A DNA stretch of 64,000 nucleotides from Eremothecium cymbalariae DBVPG#7215 (Eukaryota; Ascomycota; Saccharomycetes; Saccharomycetales; Saccharomycetaceae). Each line of letters opens with the position of its first letter. Position 1 is the first letter of the stretch. Where the stretch lies: contig NC_016454.1 of the NCBI RefSeq assembly GCF_000235365.1, positions 868,001-932,000 on the forward strand. Direction: 5' to 3'. Below are positions 18,260 to 28,110 of the stretch, in pieces. A model generated the notes under the pieces. It was not told the DNA's origin, ran no database searches, and saw only the letters and a program-made list of their open reading frames with translations. Position numbers and translations under genes: made by a program.

Positions 18260-20101
18260 ATGGCTGAAGGTGTTTTCTCTGGTGCTATCGGTATCGATTT
18301 AGGTACTACTTATTCTTGTGTTGCTACTTACGAGTCTTCCGTTGAGATTATCGCCAACGAGCAAGGTAACAGAGTTACTCCATCTTTCGTTGCCTTCACC
18401 CCAGAAGAAAGACTTATTGGTGATGCTGCTAAGAACCAAGCTGCTTTAAACCCCAAAAACACCGTTTTCGATGCTAAGCGTTTGATTGGTAGAAGATTCG
18501 ATGAAGAATCTGTCCAAGGTGATATGAAGACCTGGCCATTCAAGGTCATTGATTCCAATGGTTCTCCAATGATCGAGGTCGACTACTTGGGTGAGACTAA
18601 GTCTTTCTCTCCTCAAGAAATTTCCGCTATGGTTTTGACCAAGATGAAGGAGATTGCTGAAGCTAAGATAGGTAAAAAGGTTGAAAAAGCTGTTATTACC
18701 GTCCCTGCATACTTCAACGACGCTCAAAGACAGGCTACCAAGGATGCAGGTGCTATCTCTGGTTTGAATGTTTTAAGAATTATCAACGAACCAACTGCTG
18801 CTGCCATTGCTTACGGTTTGGGTGCAGGTAAGTCCGACAAGGACAGATACGTTATGATCTTTGACTTGGGTGGTGGTACTTTCGATGTTTCTTTGTTGAA
18901 CATTGCTGGTGGTGTTTACACTGTTAAGTCTACCTCCGGTAACACTCACTTGGGTGGTCAAGATTTCGACACAAACTTATTGGAACACTTTAAGGCCGAA
19001 TTCAAGAAGAAGACTGGTTTGGACATCTCTGGTGACTCTAGAGCTTTGAGAAGATTAAGAACAGCTGCTGAAAGAGCTAAGAGAACTTTGTCATCTGTTA
19101 CTCAAACAGCTGTTGAAGTTGACTCTTTATTCGATGGTGAAGACTTTGAAGCTTCTATCACCAGAGCTAGATTCGAAGACATTAACGCTGCCATGTTCAA
19201 GTCTACTTTGGACCCAGTTGAACAAGTTTTGAAGGATGCCAACATCTCCAAGTCTCAAATTGATGAGGTCGTCTTGGTTGGTGGTTCCACCAGAATTCCA
19301 AAGGTCCAAAAGTTGTTGTCTGACTTCTTTGACGGTAAGCAATTAGAAAAGTCTATTAACCCAGATGAGGCTGTTGCTTATGGTGCTGCTGTTCAAGCTG
19401 CTATTTTGACTGGTTCTAACTTGTCTGAAGATACCAAGGATCTATTGTTGCTAGATGTTGCTCCATTATCTCTAGGTGTTGCTATGCAAGGCGACGTCTT
19501 TGCATGTGTTATTCCAAGAAACACCACTGTTCCAACCATTAAGAGAAGAACTTTCACAACTGTTCACGACAGTCAAACCACTGTTACATTCCCAGTCTAC
19601 CAAGGTGAGCGTGTCAACTGTAAGGACAACACTTTGTTGGGTGAATTCGACCTAAAGGGAATTCCACCATTGCCAGCTGGTGAGCCTGTTTTGGAAGCTA
19701 TCTTCGAAGTTGATGCCAACGGTATCTTGAAGGTTACTGCTGTTGAGAAGTCCACTGGTAAGACCGCTAATATTACTATCTCTAACGCTATCGGTAGATT
19801 GTCTTCTGAAGACATCGAAAAGATGGTTTCTCAAGCCGAAGAATTCAAAGCTTCTGACGAAGCCTTTGCCAAGAGACACGAGGCTAAGCAAAGATTGGAA
19901 TCTTACGTCTCTTCTATCGAACAAACCGTTTCCGATCCAGTTTTGTCTGCTAAGATGAAGAGGGGTGCTAAGACTAAGGTTGAGGCCGCTTTGGCAGAAG
20001 CTTTCTCCGCTTTGCAGATCGAAGACTCTACCACTGAAGACTACAGAAAGGCTGAAATTGGTTTGAAGAGAGTTGTTACCAAGGCTATGTCCACCCGTTG
20101 A
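18260..20101 (+). CDS. SSB1: Ribosome-associated Hsp70 chaperone Ssb
   Basis: The 613-residue product has the same length as S. cerevisiae Ssb1/Ssb2 and is nearly colinear with them. Ssb binds nascent chains at the ribosome exit together with the RAC complex. Hsp70 landmarks are [15 protein letters not shown] near residues 10-24, the phosphate loop [10 protein letters not shown], the linker [14 protein letters not shown], the substrate domain and a helical lid ending [11 protein letters not shown]. The Ssb-type nuclear export motif region (ALQIED) is present. Codon use is sharply biased (AAG, TTG, GGT, GCT, GTC), unlike the neighbours, so expression is expected to be very high. S. cerevisiae keeps two copies (SSB1 on chr IV, SSB2 on chr XIV). 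This is the single unduplicated form, so the SSB1 name is a convenience. Confidence 0.98.
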   Translation: MAEGVFSGAIGIDLGTTYSCVATYESSVEIIANEQGNRVTPSFVAFTPEERLIGDAAKNQAALNPKNTVFDAKRLIGRRFDEESVQGDMKTWPFKVIDSNGSPMIEVDYLGETKSFSPQEISAMVLTKMKEIAEAKIGKKVEKAVITVPAYFNDAQRQATKDAGAISGLNVLRIINEPTAAAIAYGLGAGKSDKDRYVMIFDLGGGTFDVSLLNIAGGVYTVKSTSGNTHLGGQDFDTNLLEHFKAEFKKKTGLDISGDSRALRRLRTAAERAKRTLSSVTQTAVEVDSLFDGEDFEASITRARFEDINAAMFKSTLDPVEQVLKDANISKSQIDEVVLVGGSTRIPKVQKLLSDFFDGKQLEKSINPDEAVAYGAAVQAAILTGSNLSEDTKDLLLLDVAPLSLGVAMQGDVFACVIPRNTTVPTIKRRTFTTVHDSQTTVTFPVYQGERVNCKDNTLLGEFDLKGIPPLPAGEPVLEAIFEVDANGILKVTAVEKSTGKTANITISNAIGRLSSEDIEKMVSQAEEFKASDEAFAKRHEAKQRLESYVSSIEQTVSDPVLSAKMKRGAKTKVEAALAEAFSALQIEDSTTEDYRKAEIGLKRVVTKAMSTR

Positions 20102-20485
20102 AAAGGGAATTTTACCTATATGTATAGCTCATTTTTTCTCTGTATCCTAGTACATATTTTCGAATATATGATGTGCAAAAATTAGATCATTCATCCTTTA
20201 ACAAAATTCTTAAAAGAAGGAAGATTGTGAGCTTGTAGTTGAAGTCTAATAATTATTACTGTTAAAGTTGAATCACCAAGCGTCATAATATTATAGTTCA
20301 ACCTTCATGGTGTAGAATTCGACTGCACATTTCTGTTCGTGCTCTTGATAAATATGTCGCGCAATACGATGGCTTAGATTTTTTATAGTCAAAAAGACGT
20401 CAAGATTAGCATCATCATTAGAATGCAACAGTTAGGAGAGTATTAGTAACTAATAATATTGCATATTGACAGCTACTTAACGGTT
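20102..20485. other. Intergenic SSB-RRG9, second inversion breakpoint
   Basis: About 380 AT-rich bases. SSB is the end of the block that is inverted relative to S. cerevisiae, and RRG9 next to it is itself flipped, so one or more rearrangement joints lie here. No tRNA, transposon remnant or repeat is visible to explain the break. Confidence 0.5.
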
Positions 20486-21136
20486 ATGGTTTTTAAAAAC
20501 AATGGTTATAGATTATTTATATCTCACAGGGATGTATTTATACGAAATATCGCAACAACATCAACAGTCAAATATAATCAATTAAAAACAGCCAAGAGCA
20601 TTATAAAATTAGTTAACAATAGCAGCTTATCGAAGAAAGAACAAACCATAGAACCTGGTATACAGGTATTAAATAAGGAAATTAGTCCAGATATGCCAGA
20701 ATGGAAAAAACAAAAACTTGCATTGAATAAGAAATTCAAAGGTGAACAGTGGAATCCAACCAAAAAACTGTCTCGCGATGAGATTGAATCAGTAAGAATG
20801 TTGAAGAGACAGTATCCCAACATGACGACCAAACAGTTGGGTTCTTATTTTAAAGTGTCTCCAGAAAGCGTCAGGAGGATTTTAAAATCAAAATGGCAGC
20901 CTACAGAAGACGAGATGTTGAACGTTCAGGAACGGTGGAAAAGAAGAGGAAAAAGAATAGAGTCCATGTTTGAACCTACTACTGGGAAAGACTCAGTTCA
21001 ACCAACTCGTAGGATAGTAGTTAATTCTGAAACTAGTGGGGGTACCTTTAGGGTGAAATATGTTCAGAAACCTAAAGTCATATCTACATCTTTGCCGAAA
21101 CCTAATAAGTTGCATTTACTTCTTAATCACAAATAA
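20486..21136 (+). CDS. RRG9: Rrg9, mitochondrial genome maintenance protein (neugrin family)
   Basis: The 216-residue product starts at the ATG at 20486 (MVFKNNGYRLF); the TTG-led extension is not used. The first 40 residues are basic and hydroxylated, as expected for a mitochondrial targeting sequence. The middle contains the neugrin/Rrg9 core: MPEWKKQKLALNKKFKG, WNPTKKLSRDEIESVRMLK, then a helix-turn-helix-like stretch (TTKQLGSYFKVSPESVRRIL) and WKRRGKRI. In yeast, loss of RRG9 (YNL213W) abolishes respiratory growth and mitochondrial DNA maintenance; the mechanism is unknown. Its strand is opposite to that expected from the S. cerevisiae map. It is convergent with PEX17 at about 108 bases. 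Confidence 0.9.
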   Translation: MVFKNNGYRLFISHRDVFIRNIATTSTVKYNQLKTAKSIIKLVNNSSLSKKEQTIEPGIQVLNKEISPDMPEWKKQKLALNKKFKGEQWNPTKKLSRDEIESVRMLKRQYPNMTTKQLGSYFKVSPESVRRILKSKWQPTEDEMLNVQERWKRRGKRIESMFEPTTGKDSVQPTRRIVVNSETSGGTFRVKYVQKPKVISTSLPKPNKLHLLLNHK

Positions 21137-21244
21137 TAGAGAATAGATAGGGTGCAACACTTTAATGATCAAATAATAATGCATTCTTTTATTTTATAGA
21201 AAAACATCTATAGAGAAATATAACGTAATGGCAAAATGTATATT

Positions 21245-21871
21245 CTAGGCAGGTACAACACCTCTAATGAACCATCCTTTCAGCTCATGAATATTTTCGC
21301 TGATTTCTTCATATTTCTTGTTCCAATGTTCTACATCAAGGTTGTTTGACAGTCCATCAATAAGTAACTTGGTTTCGAGTGCAAAGCTGTCTACGTTATC
21401 CAAAGACTCTGCATTTTCATAATTAAAGGCAATGAGCTTGGAAGCCATTTGGTCTAACCTCGAGGTAATTTGAGACCAATTTGTGCTAGAAGGTTCCTCG
21501 TAACATTCGTTATATATGCTTCGTTCAAATTCATCATCTGATGTTTGGCTACAGCGATCAACATACTTAATATTCTTATCCCCAATGGTCGTCGTTCTCT
21601 CATTAAACCCAATCACAGCCATTGGAACGGTTTTCAACTTTTGCGATAGTCTATTGACCAGCTTTCTCAACTTTAGTAACGTTCCATAGGACAGTTCTAA
21701 CCTTTGCTTGTGTGATTTTTGCAGTAAAGGCCTTACAATTAATGAGCTTATCAGGTAGAGAAAGCTTACCAGGAAACCAGTGTTGTGAAATAATGATGTA
21801 AGTTGATCAACTGTAGTTGGTGGCTTTCGTAAAACGATTTTTGATTGCTGAGGCCATGGTATTTGATTCAT
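21245..21871 (-). CDS. PEX17: Peroxin Pex17, docking complex subunit
   Basis: The 208-residue product resembles yeast Pex17 (199). An N-terminal segment is followed by one hydrophobic stretch (FLVSFLYLISSLIVRPLLQ, about 33-51). Next come a conserved basic helix (KLRKLVNRLSQKL), the CSQTSDDEFER motif matching yeast RSTQTSDD, and the end LKGWFIRGVVPA matching IKGWFVNGQVPR. Pex17 joins Pex13 and Pex14 in the docking complex for import receptors at the peroxisomal membrane. It follows RRG9 and precedes IES2 in the ancestral order (YNL213-214-215). With SPS19 it makes two peroxisomal genes in the window, but no functional link is implied. Confidence 0.93.
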   Translation of the reverse strand: MNQIPWPQQSKIVLRKPPTTVDQLTSLFHNTGFLVSFLYLISSLIVRPLLQKSHKQRLELSYGTLLKLRKLVNRLSQKLKTVPMAVIGFNERTTTIGDKNIKYVDRCSQTSDDEFERSIYNECYEEPSSTNWSQITSRLDQMASKLIAFNYENAESLDNVDSFALETKLLIDGLSNNLDVEHWNKKYEEISENIHELKGWFIRGVVPA

Positions 21872-22153
21872 GACGTAGTCTAGATATTATATACCACCTA
21901 GTGTACGCTTTCTGTCCAATGAAGGTCGAGCCTTTCCCTTTCTGTAACAATTTGAAATAGACTTAAGGATTTTCGCTGTTTCGGCATGAGGCCAACTTTT
22001 AAAACGACGCTAACCTATAGATTATATATAATCATTGGGAATCTACAATTGTGACTCCAAATTCTATACAGATGGGTATGAACACGACCAGAGAATTAGA
22101 TAAGTCGCCACCAATATAAATGATCTTTTATAAACCAAGGTTGTCTTAATGAC

Positions 22154-23692
22154 TCAAAACTTCATCCTCTTATAGGGATGACTAGCGTTATCTCCATCTA
22201 CGGCGTCAGATGGGGACTGAGCAGAATCATCGATGGTGAGAGGTGATAATGCATCTCCAGAAGCTCTCTTCGTAGCAGATTTTCGCTCCTGTTGTTTGTT
22301 CGTAACAGGATTATAAGCCATCGTAGATATGAATGATACCGAGGATGGAGTTTGGGGCTGGGGGTTTACCATAGCCTGTGCCATATTATTCATTACACCA
22401 TTAGTATTAGGGTTGCTTATAGGAGATTTGTTTGACTCAGGAACTGAGCTACGCCCATCTTCAGAAGCCGCAATAAAAGAACTCAAGCTCTCCAGAGGAC
22501 TTTGAATGTTGTTAAGTTTTTGGTAAACTTTTAAATTTTTCAAGTAAGACATAACATCGTTCACTTGCAGGACTCTCATTAGGGATTCATGGATGCCAAA
22601 GCTGGAGATATTGTGGAAAACCTTGAACTGCGATCTTAGCTGGGTGATAGCGTTGAAGTTCGGCGGAACTTGTTGAACGTCGGCCTTATTTACAGAATAA
22701 TCTTTGTTTTCATCAACTCCGAGATTTGGTGTTGCGTTTGGGTCTGATAAGGCTTGGAAAATTTCATAACTAACTTTATGATCGCTAATAACACGTTCTA
22801 ATGAATTCCACTCAATTCCAGGAACGAAACTATAAGTGCAAATATCACACCACTCAATCTTTAGAGTGGCATCGAAGATGCCCTTGATTTGGCTGAAATT
22901 AGTCATGTAGCTGCCATCTGGATAGAAATACGTTACTGTACACCGAGGATACTCAAAAAATATGGTTCCGTTGCTCAACACCTGAACTCTTAACTGCTGA
23001 GGCACCACTTCAATTCTTACGACACCTGTCGAACCCAGAAATTTCAGTAGAGACGGTATTATGGGCATTACAAATTCAAATAATCGTGTGTCATCACCGT
23101 TCTTCCTCGCATAACGAAGAATTCCATTGGGAGTAAAAATATCATTGGCGAATTTGTCCCAATACTCGTAGTCATCAATCCTACCCATAGATAGGTTAAT
23201 CTGGTTAACGACCTCATGAGCCCGTAGTATTGCCATATTAGACAAGTACTTCCTTACCTGATATGAAGATAGCATATGCGACATTGGGAACCTCCGTGAA
23301 AGGTTCGGGTACGTGAACTGTTGTGATTGAGATAAGGAAGGCCCACCTTGTTGGGGTTGCGGCTGCAGCTGGGGTTGGTCTAGCTGGGGCTGCATATGAA
23401 AGTTTGTTTGCTGCTGCTGCTGCACCTGCTGCGGGCTTTGCCGCTGCTGTGTAGCAAACTGCATGTTACCGAAAGGAGGAGGTATCATATAACGATGCTG
23501 GCCTGACATAAGGTTCATCTGGGAATTTGCTGGTGTTTGGCTATTATTACCAGAAGGAAGCATTTGATACTTGTTCTGAATTGTGTTAGACTGATTCTGA
23601 AAGGCTGGAGCCCCTCGTACTTGCTGAGTCTGATGTTGTTGCTGTGCCCAGTGCTGTTGTTGAGGTATATTCATATTTTTGTATTTGTTCAT
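22154..23692 (-). CDS. MFG1: Mfg1, LIM-binding-type regulator of filamentous growth
   Basis: The 512-residue product has a glutamine/asparagine/proline-rich N-terminal 130 residues, including CAG-type runs. A folded LIM-domain-binding-like region follows at about 150-310: AHEVVNQINLSMG, WDKFANDIFTPNGILRY, RCTVTYFYPDGSYM, DICTYSFVPGIEWN. The tail is Ser/Pro-rich with a basic KRMKF end. In S. cerevisiae, Mfg1 (YDL233W, 458 residues) forms a complex with Flo8 and Mss11 that turns on FLO11 and invasive/filamentous growth; the Candida counterpart has a similar role. Its position between PEX17 and IES2 is the chromosome IV gene inserted into the chromosome XIV series, as expected of an unduplicated order. 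Confidence 0.9.
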   Translation of the reverse strand: MNKYKNMNIPQQQHWAQQQHQTQQVRGAPAFQNQSNTIQNKYQMLPSGNNSQTPANSQMNLMSGQHRYMIPPPFGNMQFATQQRQSPQQVQQQQQTNFHMQPQLDQPQLQPQPQQGGPSLSQSQQFTYPNLSRRFPMSHMLSSYQVRKYLSNMAILRAHEVVNQINLSMGRIDDYEYWDKFANDIFTPNGILRYARKNGDDTRLFEFVMPIIPSLLKFLGSTGVVRIEVVPQQLRVQVLSNGTIFFEYPRCTVTYFYPDGSYMTNFSQIKGIFDATLKIEWCDICTYSFVPGIEWNSLERVISDHKVSYEIFQALSDPNATPNLGVDENKDYSVNKADVQQVPPNFNAITQLRSQFKVFHNISSFGIHESLMRVLQVNDVMSYLKNLKVYQKLNNIQSPLESLSSFIAASEDGRSSVPESNKSPISNPNTNGVMNNMAQAMVNPQPQTPSSVSFISTMAYNPVTNKQQERKSATKRASGDALSPLTIDDSAQSPSDAVDGDNASHPYKRMKF

Positions 23693-24358
23693 AACTTAGA
23701 TTCATTTATAGAGTTAGAGTGACGTTTTTTTCGTCCTCAACCGATTCAGAACTACAAATCCCAACTTTGCTGTATTATCTGTAAAAACAAACCTAGTACA
23801 TCCTTCCTAAATGGCTACGGTTAGACTCTGGATACTTGGCGCCACGCTTCCCAACTTTTCAAGTCAATAAAGTTCTTGGTTTTATATGTCTCCCGATCTA
23901 AATAAGAACATAAAGGGAGTTGATTATAATAGGAAGTGGTAGGGGACTGAAAAAGATTCAGGCAGGGAACAATAAAGGCAACAGGAAAATGGACCTGATT
24001 AGCATTCATGCCTGGGTTTAAGAATTTGAATATCTGTTCTTATTCCAACATGCAGAACAAATCTCGGCATTGGCGGGCGGTGGTGAGTTCGCAAATGACA
24101 GTTGTCCACTGTCTTTTAGCCAACGACGAGGAAAACTGAAGTGGTTTTGCAGTGCGGTGGGGGTGGGGATGTAGCTAACTATTAGCCGACTTATTACACA
24201 ATCTTAGTCCGATTTCTATGTGATACGCTGTCATATATTCTTTGTGGTGTGTGATGACCCTTTTGAAAGACGTAAAACGGTTTCGTTAGGGTCGTTATAT
24301 GATAGAATTTTAATAAATTACACAAGAGTTGACTTTTTAAATATACACCTGGCAACCT
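23693..24358. promoter_or_regulatory. Intergenic MFG1 promoter region
   Basis: About 665 bases before MFG1, long for this window and in keeping with a regulated gene. An open frame of 62 codons (23821-24009, minus strand) lies inside it, with an ATG but no recognisable homology. It could be an upstream ORF or chance. A G-rich patch lies near 24155-24172. Confidence 0.5.
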
Positions 24359-25306
24359 CTATGGCTGGGCAGCAATCGTAGCGGAACTGGAAACGGAATC
24401 GCCTGTTCTGGAAGAGCTTTTTAGTGGATCGGTAGCTACGACGTCCATATCAATGGTACGCAAGATTCTAATCATGCCATCGGAGTTGTAGGGACGGCGT
24501 GGCTTTACGTATGATATTTGTTCGTCTGACGTGGATTCTTTCTCCTGCACATTCAGATTCGATCTTGACTTACCTGCTCTTCTCTTCAACAATTTATTAA
24601 TAGTGTCCTGCTTTTCCTCTTCTAATTTCTTTTCAGATAGATTCCTACGTTTACGAGCATTCTCTGCTCTCCGGAGTTGTAATTCTTCTTCTGTTAAGTT
24701 GTCTGTACCTCTTTTTCTCACATTACTCTCATCCATCAAATCTAAAACCATCTTGCTACGTGACTTTGCCCTTGCCTTAGCTACGACTTGCGCTTCCTTT
24801 TCATCTTCCTCATCGTCGTCATCATCATCCTCTTCGTCATCTTCCCCTGCAAAGGCAATAGCTGATACTTTTTTCTTCTTTGGAGACGGTACTACCTCGT
24901 CTACATCCTCTACCTGTTGTAAATTAGCCTGCTCCTCCTCTTCCTCCTCCTCCACCTCATCTAAAACCTCCTCTTCCTCCTCCTCTTCTTCTTCTTCTTC
25001 CTCCTCCTCCTCTTCCATACCTTCAATTTGCTCCTTCTCATCTTCATAATCTTCCTCATTGTTTTCCGCATAATCGTACGTAACTCTGGTTCTTGCTGAC
25101 CTACTCGCTCTTTTGGATGATGGAACAGGTTCTTCCTCATAATCCACATCTTCGTACTGGTAGTCGCCATCATCCTCGTCACCTTCAACATACAAATCAT
25201 CCTCTTGTGCCTCCAGAATTGAATATTCTTCCAGTGAACCTTCATCATCAACATCTACATCTCCAGCGTCATCAACCCCATTAACATCTGATAAATCACT
25301 CTCCAT
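24359..25306 (-). CDS. IES2: INO80 complex subunit Ies2
   Basis: The 315-residue product is close to yeast Ies2 (320). The first 180 residues are extremely acidic, with runs of Glu and Asp up to about 15 long (around residues 98-113). They are followed by a basic helix region (RRAENARKRRNLSEKKLEEEKQ...) typical of the PAPA-1/Ies2 family. The C-terminal motif KPRRPYNSDGMIRILRTIDM is next, the part that activates the Ino80 ATPase. INO80 slides and edits nucleosomes. The GAA/GAG repeats create an artificial Ser-rich open frame on the other strand. It is divergent from GYP7 with 237 bases between starts. Confidence 0.93.
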   Translation of the reverse strand: MESDLSDVNGVDDAGDVDVDDEGSLEEYSILEAQEDDLYVEGDEDDGDYQYEDVDYEEEPVPSSKRASRSARTRVTYDYAENNEEDYEDEKEQIEGMEEEEEEEEEEEEEEEEVLDEVEEEEEEEQANLQQVEDVDEVVPSPKKKKVSAIAFAGEDDEEDDDDDDEEDEKEAQVVAKARAKSRSKMVLDLMDESNVRKRGTDNLTEEELQLRRAENARKRRNLSEKKLEEEKQDTINKLLKRRAGKSRSNLNVQEKESTSDEQISYVKPRRPYNSDGMIRILRTIDMDVVATDPLKSSSRTGDSVSSSATIAAQP

Positions 25307-25543
25307 GCTTGAACAAGATTTAACTATAAGATCTATTATAAATTAGGCCCTTACCCGTTTCTTGCTAGCTCTTCAGCTTTAAATACTGCAATATTTTAAT
25401 GTTAGCGCTGGTACTTAACACGATTTTTGGATTAAAAAACTTCGCCTTCTTGAGATTATGTATAATCAACATAATCAATTAAGAAACCATTTCCGGAGTA
25501 TAGGTGCACAAAGTCAGGCTGTATATCATATTAAACAGAGAAT

Positions 25544-27793
25544 ATGTCTACAAATCTACTATTCTGCAAATCAGAAGTGTTTGCGCTTGCTCACCAAAAT
25601 TCGAACGAAAGGAAGAAGGGTATTTTGCTAATTACAAGAGATCCGCAACAACCAGTTGAAGATTCGACTGTTACGTGGGTGGATACAGAAGAACTCAGTA
25701 ACCATCACCTGGCGTTCTTGCAGTCTGCAGAACTTAAATTATCGATAAGCCCTGGTGCTAGCCTTCAATTGACCAAAGATGTTGTTTTGCAGGCCATGTA
25801 TTCCCCGTTGTCATTTTCTCTTAAGTTGTCCTACATTATCTCCCTAAAATTTATCCCACCTGACCCTAATGGATGGTACCAGGGATCTGTTACTATAAAG
25901 AGCAAAAACGATATTGACGACATACCTATACTATTTTTCAATGACAGTGCATGCCCTTCAACAAAAGATAAAGCAAAACAGTTAATCAACTCATTCCAGC
26001 CCTTTGAGACTGCTTCTAATGTATATTGGGGTGGTGCCGATTTCAGGGACTTGATATGTCTTCTTGTTGATATGAGGCCTACAAAAAATGATTCTTCAGT
26101 TTATCTAATTAATGCTACGCCTGAGGAGTTACTTACGTTTAGCATGCAAACACCTAAGGTGGTATCCTCTTTGAGGAGTGGCATGGGAGAGGGGTCTGAA
26201 ACTAATGTGTGGAATAGTTTTCAGAACTATCGATGGTCCGCCATGAGCATGGTAGCCTCGGCAACTACAAAAGTTTCGACATTGGTCGGTACTATGGTCA
26301 GAAAGCATCCTTTGGTTCAATTGGCTGAAAGAAACAGTAACAATCCTTATGTGAGAAAGATGTTAGATAATCCTCGCGTGCAGGATGTACAACGTGAATT
26401 CGATTCCGCTAAAATTTACTTAGCAAAGTGGTCACTTGGAGTTAAAGAACAAGCAGAAAAATATCGACTAAATGATACGGCAAACGATAACTATCGGAGG
26501 ATATTGGTAAATGAGTTTGGGACCGAGGGCGATTTTGAAGTCACAGAGAAAATGTTAGACGACGCTTTAAAAAAGAGGCATCCAGTCACAGAAGATGAGT
26601 GGTTATCTTTTTTTGATCAACGGGGTAGATTATTTATGAGTGAGAGAGAAATTAAATCACGTATTTTCCATGGTGGAGTGGAGTCCATGTCGTTGCGTAG
26701 GCAAGTCTGGCCATTTTTATTGGGTGTATATTCTTGGGGTTCTTCATACGAAGAACGTGTTAGTGTTATGAAAGAACTGCATGTATCTTATCAAAAGTAT
26801 AAGACTTTAGCACTAGAACGAACGCCCCTGGAAAATGAAGCGGAAACTGCCTATTGGAGTGATCAAATATTTCGAATTGAAAAAGATGTTAAGCGTAACG
26901 ACAGAAATTTGGATTTGTTCAGATACAATACAAAAACTGGTGCTCCTCCTAACAAAGCAGGAACGTCAAAAGATTCACCAGATAAGAACTCTTCAGATGA
27001 CAAAGAAGAGGCTGATGGAAACTGGGAAATCAAGAATCCCCATTTGAAAATTCTTCGGGACATATTGATATGCTATAACCTTTACAATAGTCGCTTGGGC
27101 TATGTACAAGGTATGACGGATCTACTTTCTCCACTTTATTGTGTTTTGCAAGATGAAGAGATGACATTTTGGTGCTTTGTTAAATTCATGGATCGTATGG
27201 AACGTAACTTTCTAAGGGATCAGTCTGGCATCCGAGACCAAATGCTTACAATATCTGAATTATGTCAATTACTCCTTCCTAAATTTAACGAACACTTAGG
27301 CAATTGTGATTCATCGAACTTCTTTTTTTGCTTTAGGATGTTGCTAGTATGGTTCAAACGAGAATTTGAATTCGAAGGTATTTGCAATATATGGGAGATC
27401 TTTTGGACTAATTTTTATTCATCTCAATTCCAAATTTTCTTTCTTTTAGCCATATTTCAGAAGAACAGTAGACCGGTGATGTATCATTTAACACAATTTG
27501 ACGAAGTGCTAAAATATTTTAATGAATTAAAGGGAGCTATGAATTGGAATGATTTGATGGTGCGTGCGGAATTATTGTTCATTCACTTTAAAAAAACTGT
27601 TGCCGTATTTGATAGGGATGCTGAGCTTCACCATAGAAGCAGTGCTGGCACTACAGGATACCAGAAAAATATTACTGCAAAGGAGAAGAAAGAATTTACG
27701 AAAAATGTTATTAGCGAAAACCTCAGGCTGTTACTTTCAACTAAGTTAATAGTTCAAATAGAGGAAACCAAGACTGGGAATTCTTTAAGATAA
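25544..27793 (+). CDS. GYP7: Rab GTPase-activating protein Gyp7
   Basis: The 749-residue product matches yeast Gyp7 (746). The N-terminal half carries the Gyp7-specific region. The TBC domain runs from about residue 370 to 690, with the arginine-finger motif IEKDVKRND (IxxDxxR) and the glutamine-finger motif YVQGM. Gyp7 accelerates GTP hydrolysis by Ypt7 and other Rabs on vacuolar and endosomal membranes. A charged, Ser-rich insert (about 470-495) interrupts the TBC domain between the two fingers. It is convergent with RAP1. Confidence 0.96.
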   Translation: MSTNLLFCKSEVFALAHQNSNERKKGILLITRDPQQPVEDSTVTWVDTEELSNHHLAFLQSAELKLSISPGASLQLTKDVVLQAMYSPLSFSLKLSYIISLKFIPPDPNGWYQGSVTIKSKNDIDDIPILFFNDSACPSTKDKAKQLINSFQPFETASNVYWGGADFRDLICLLVDMRPTKNDSSVYLINATPEELLTFSMQTPKVVSSLRSGMGEGSETNVWNSFQNYRWSAMSMVASATTKVSTLVGTMVRKHPLVQLAERNSNNPYVRKMLDNPRVQDVQREFDSAKIYLAKWSLGVKEQAEKYRLNDTANDNYRRILVNEFGTEGDFEVTEKMLDDALKKRHPVTEDEWLSFFDQRGRLFMSEREIKSRIFHGGVESMSLRRQVWPFLLGVYSWGSSYEERVSVMKELHVSYQKYKTLALERTPLENEAETAYWSDQIFRIEKDVKRNDRNLDLFRYNTKTGAPPNKAGTSKDSPDKNSSDDKEEADGNWEIKNPHLKILRDILICYNLYNSRLGYVQGMTDLLSPLYCVLQDEEMTFWCFVKFMDRMERNFLRDQSGIRDQMLTISELCQLLLPKFNEHLGNCDSSNFFFCFRMLLVWFKREFEFEGICNIWEIFWTNFYSSQFQIFFLLAIFQKNSRPVMYHLTQFDEVLKYFNELKGAMNWNDLMVRAELLFIHFKKTVAVFDRDAELHHRSSAGTTGYQKNITAKEKKEFTKNVISENLRLLLSTKLIVQIEETKTGNSLR

Positions 27794-28110
27794 ACATAAC
27801 GCATTATGAGTACGTTAGGAGCTAAACTTAACAAGATTACTTGACGCTATTTCTACTTGAAATGGCTTATTAGCGGTAAATAATTATATAAATATGAAAC
27901 CTAATGATAAGTAGGAAATAATGATATCAATTAAAGAATGAAATCAATGTACAAAAATAGAAATTACACATACAAAATAATGTAGAAATAAATTGCATCC
28001 CATCAAATTCATGATAAAATAGTAGAAATATTATTCTTTTGAATGTTCAAATCGTAATACTTAAAAGAAAAGAAAATTGACGTACAATAGTATACAGAAG
28101 CTGGGAGTGG
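27794..28110. other. Convergent 3' region GYP7/RAP1
   Basis: About 317 very AT-rich bases between two stop codons, with many TATA/AATAAA-like strings suitable as polyadenylation signals for both genes. No gene is seen. Confidence 0.6.

Noticed and set aside
24531..25049. 172-codon plus-strand frame rich in Ser
   Set aside because: It is antisense to the Glu/Asp runs of IES2 (GAA/GAG reversed gives TTC/CTC and TCT/TCC codons), so it is a composition artefact.
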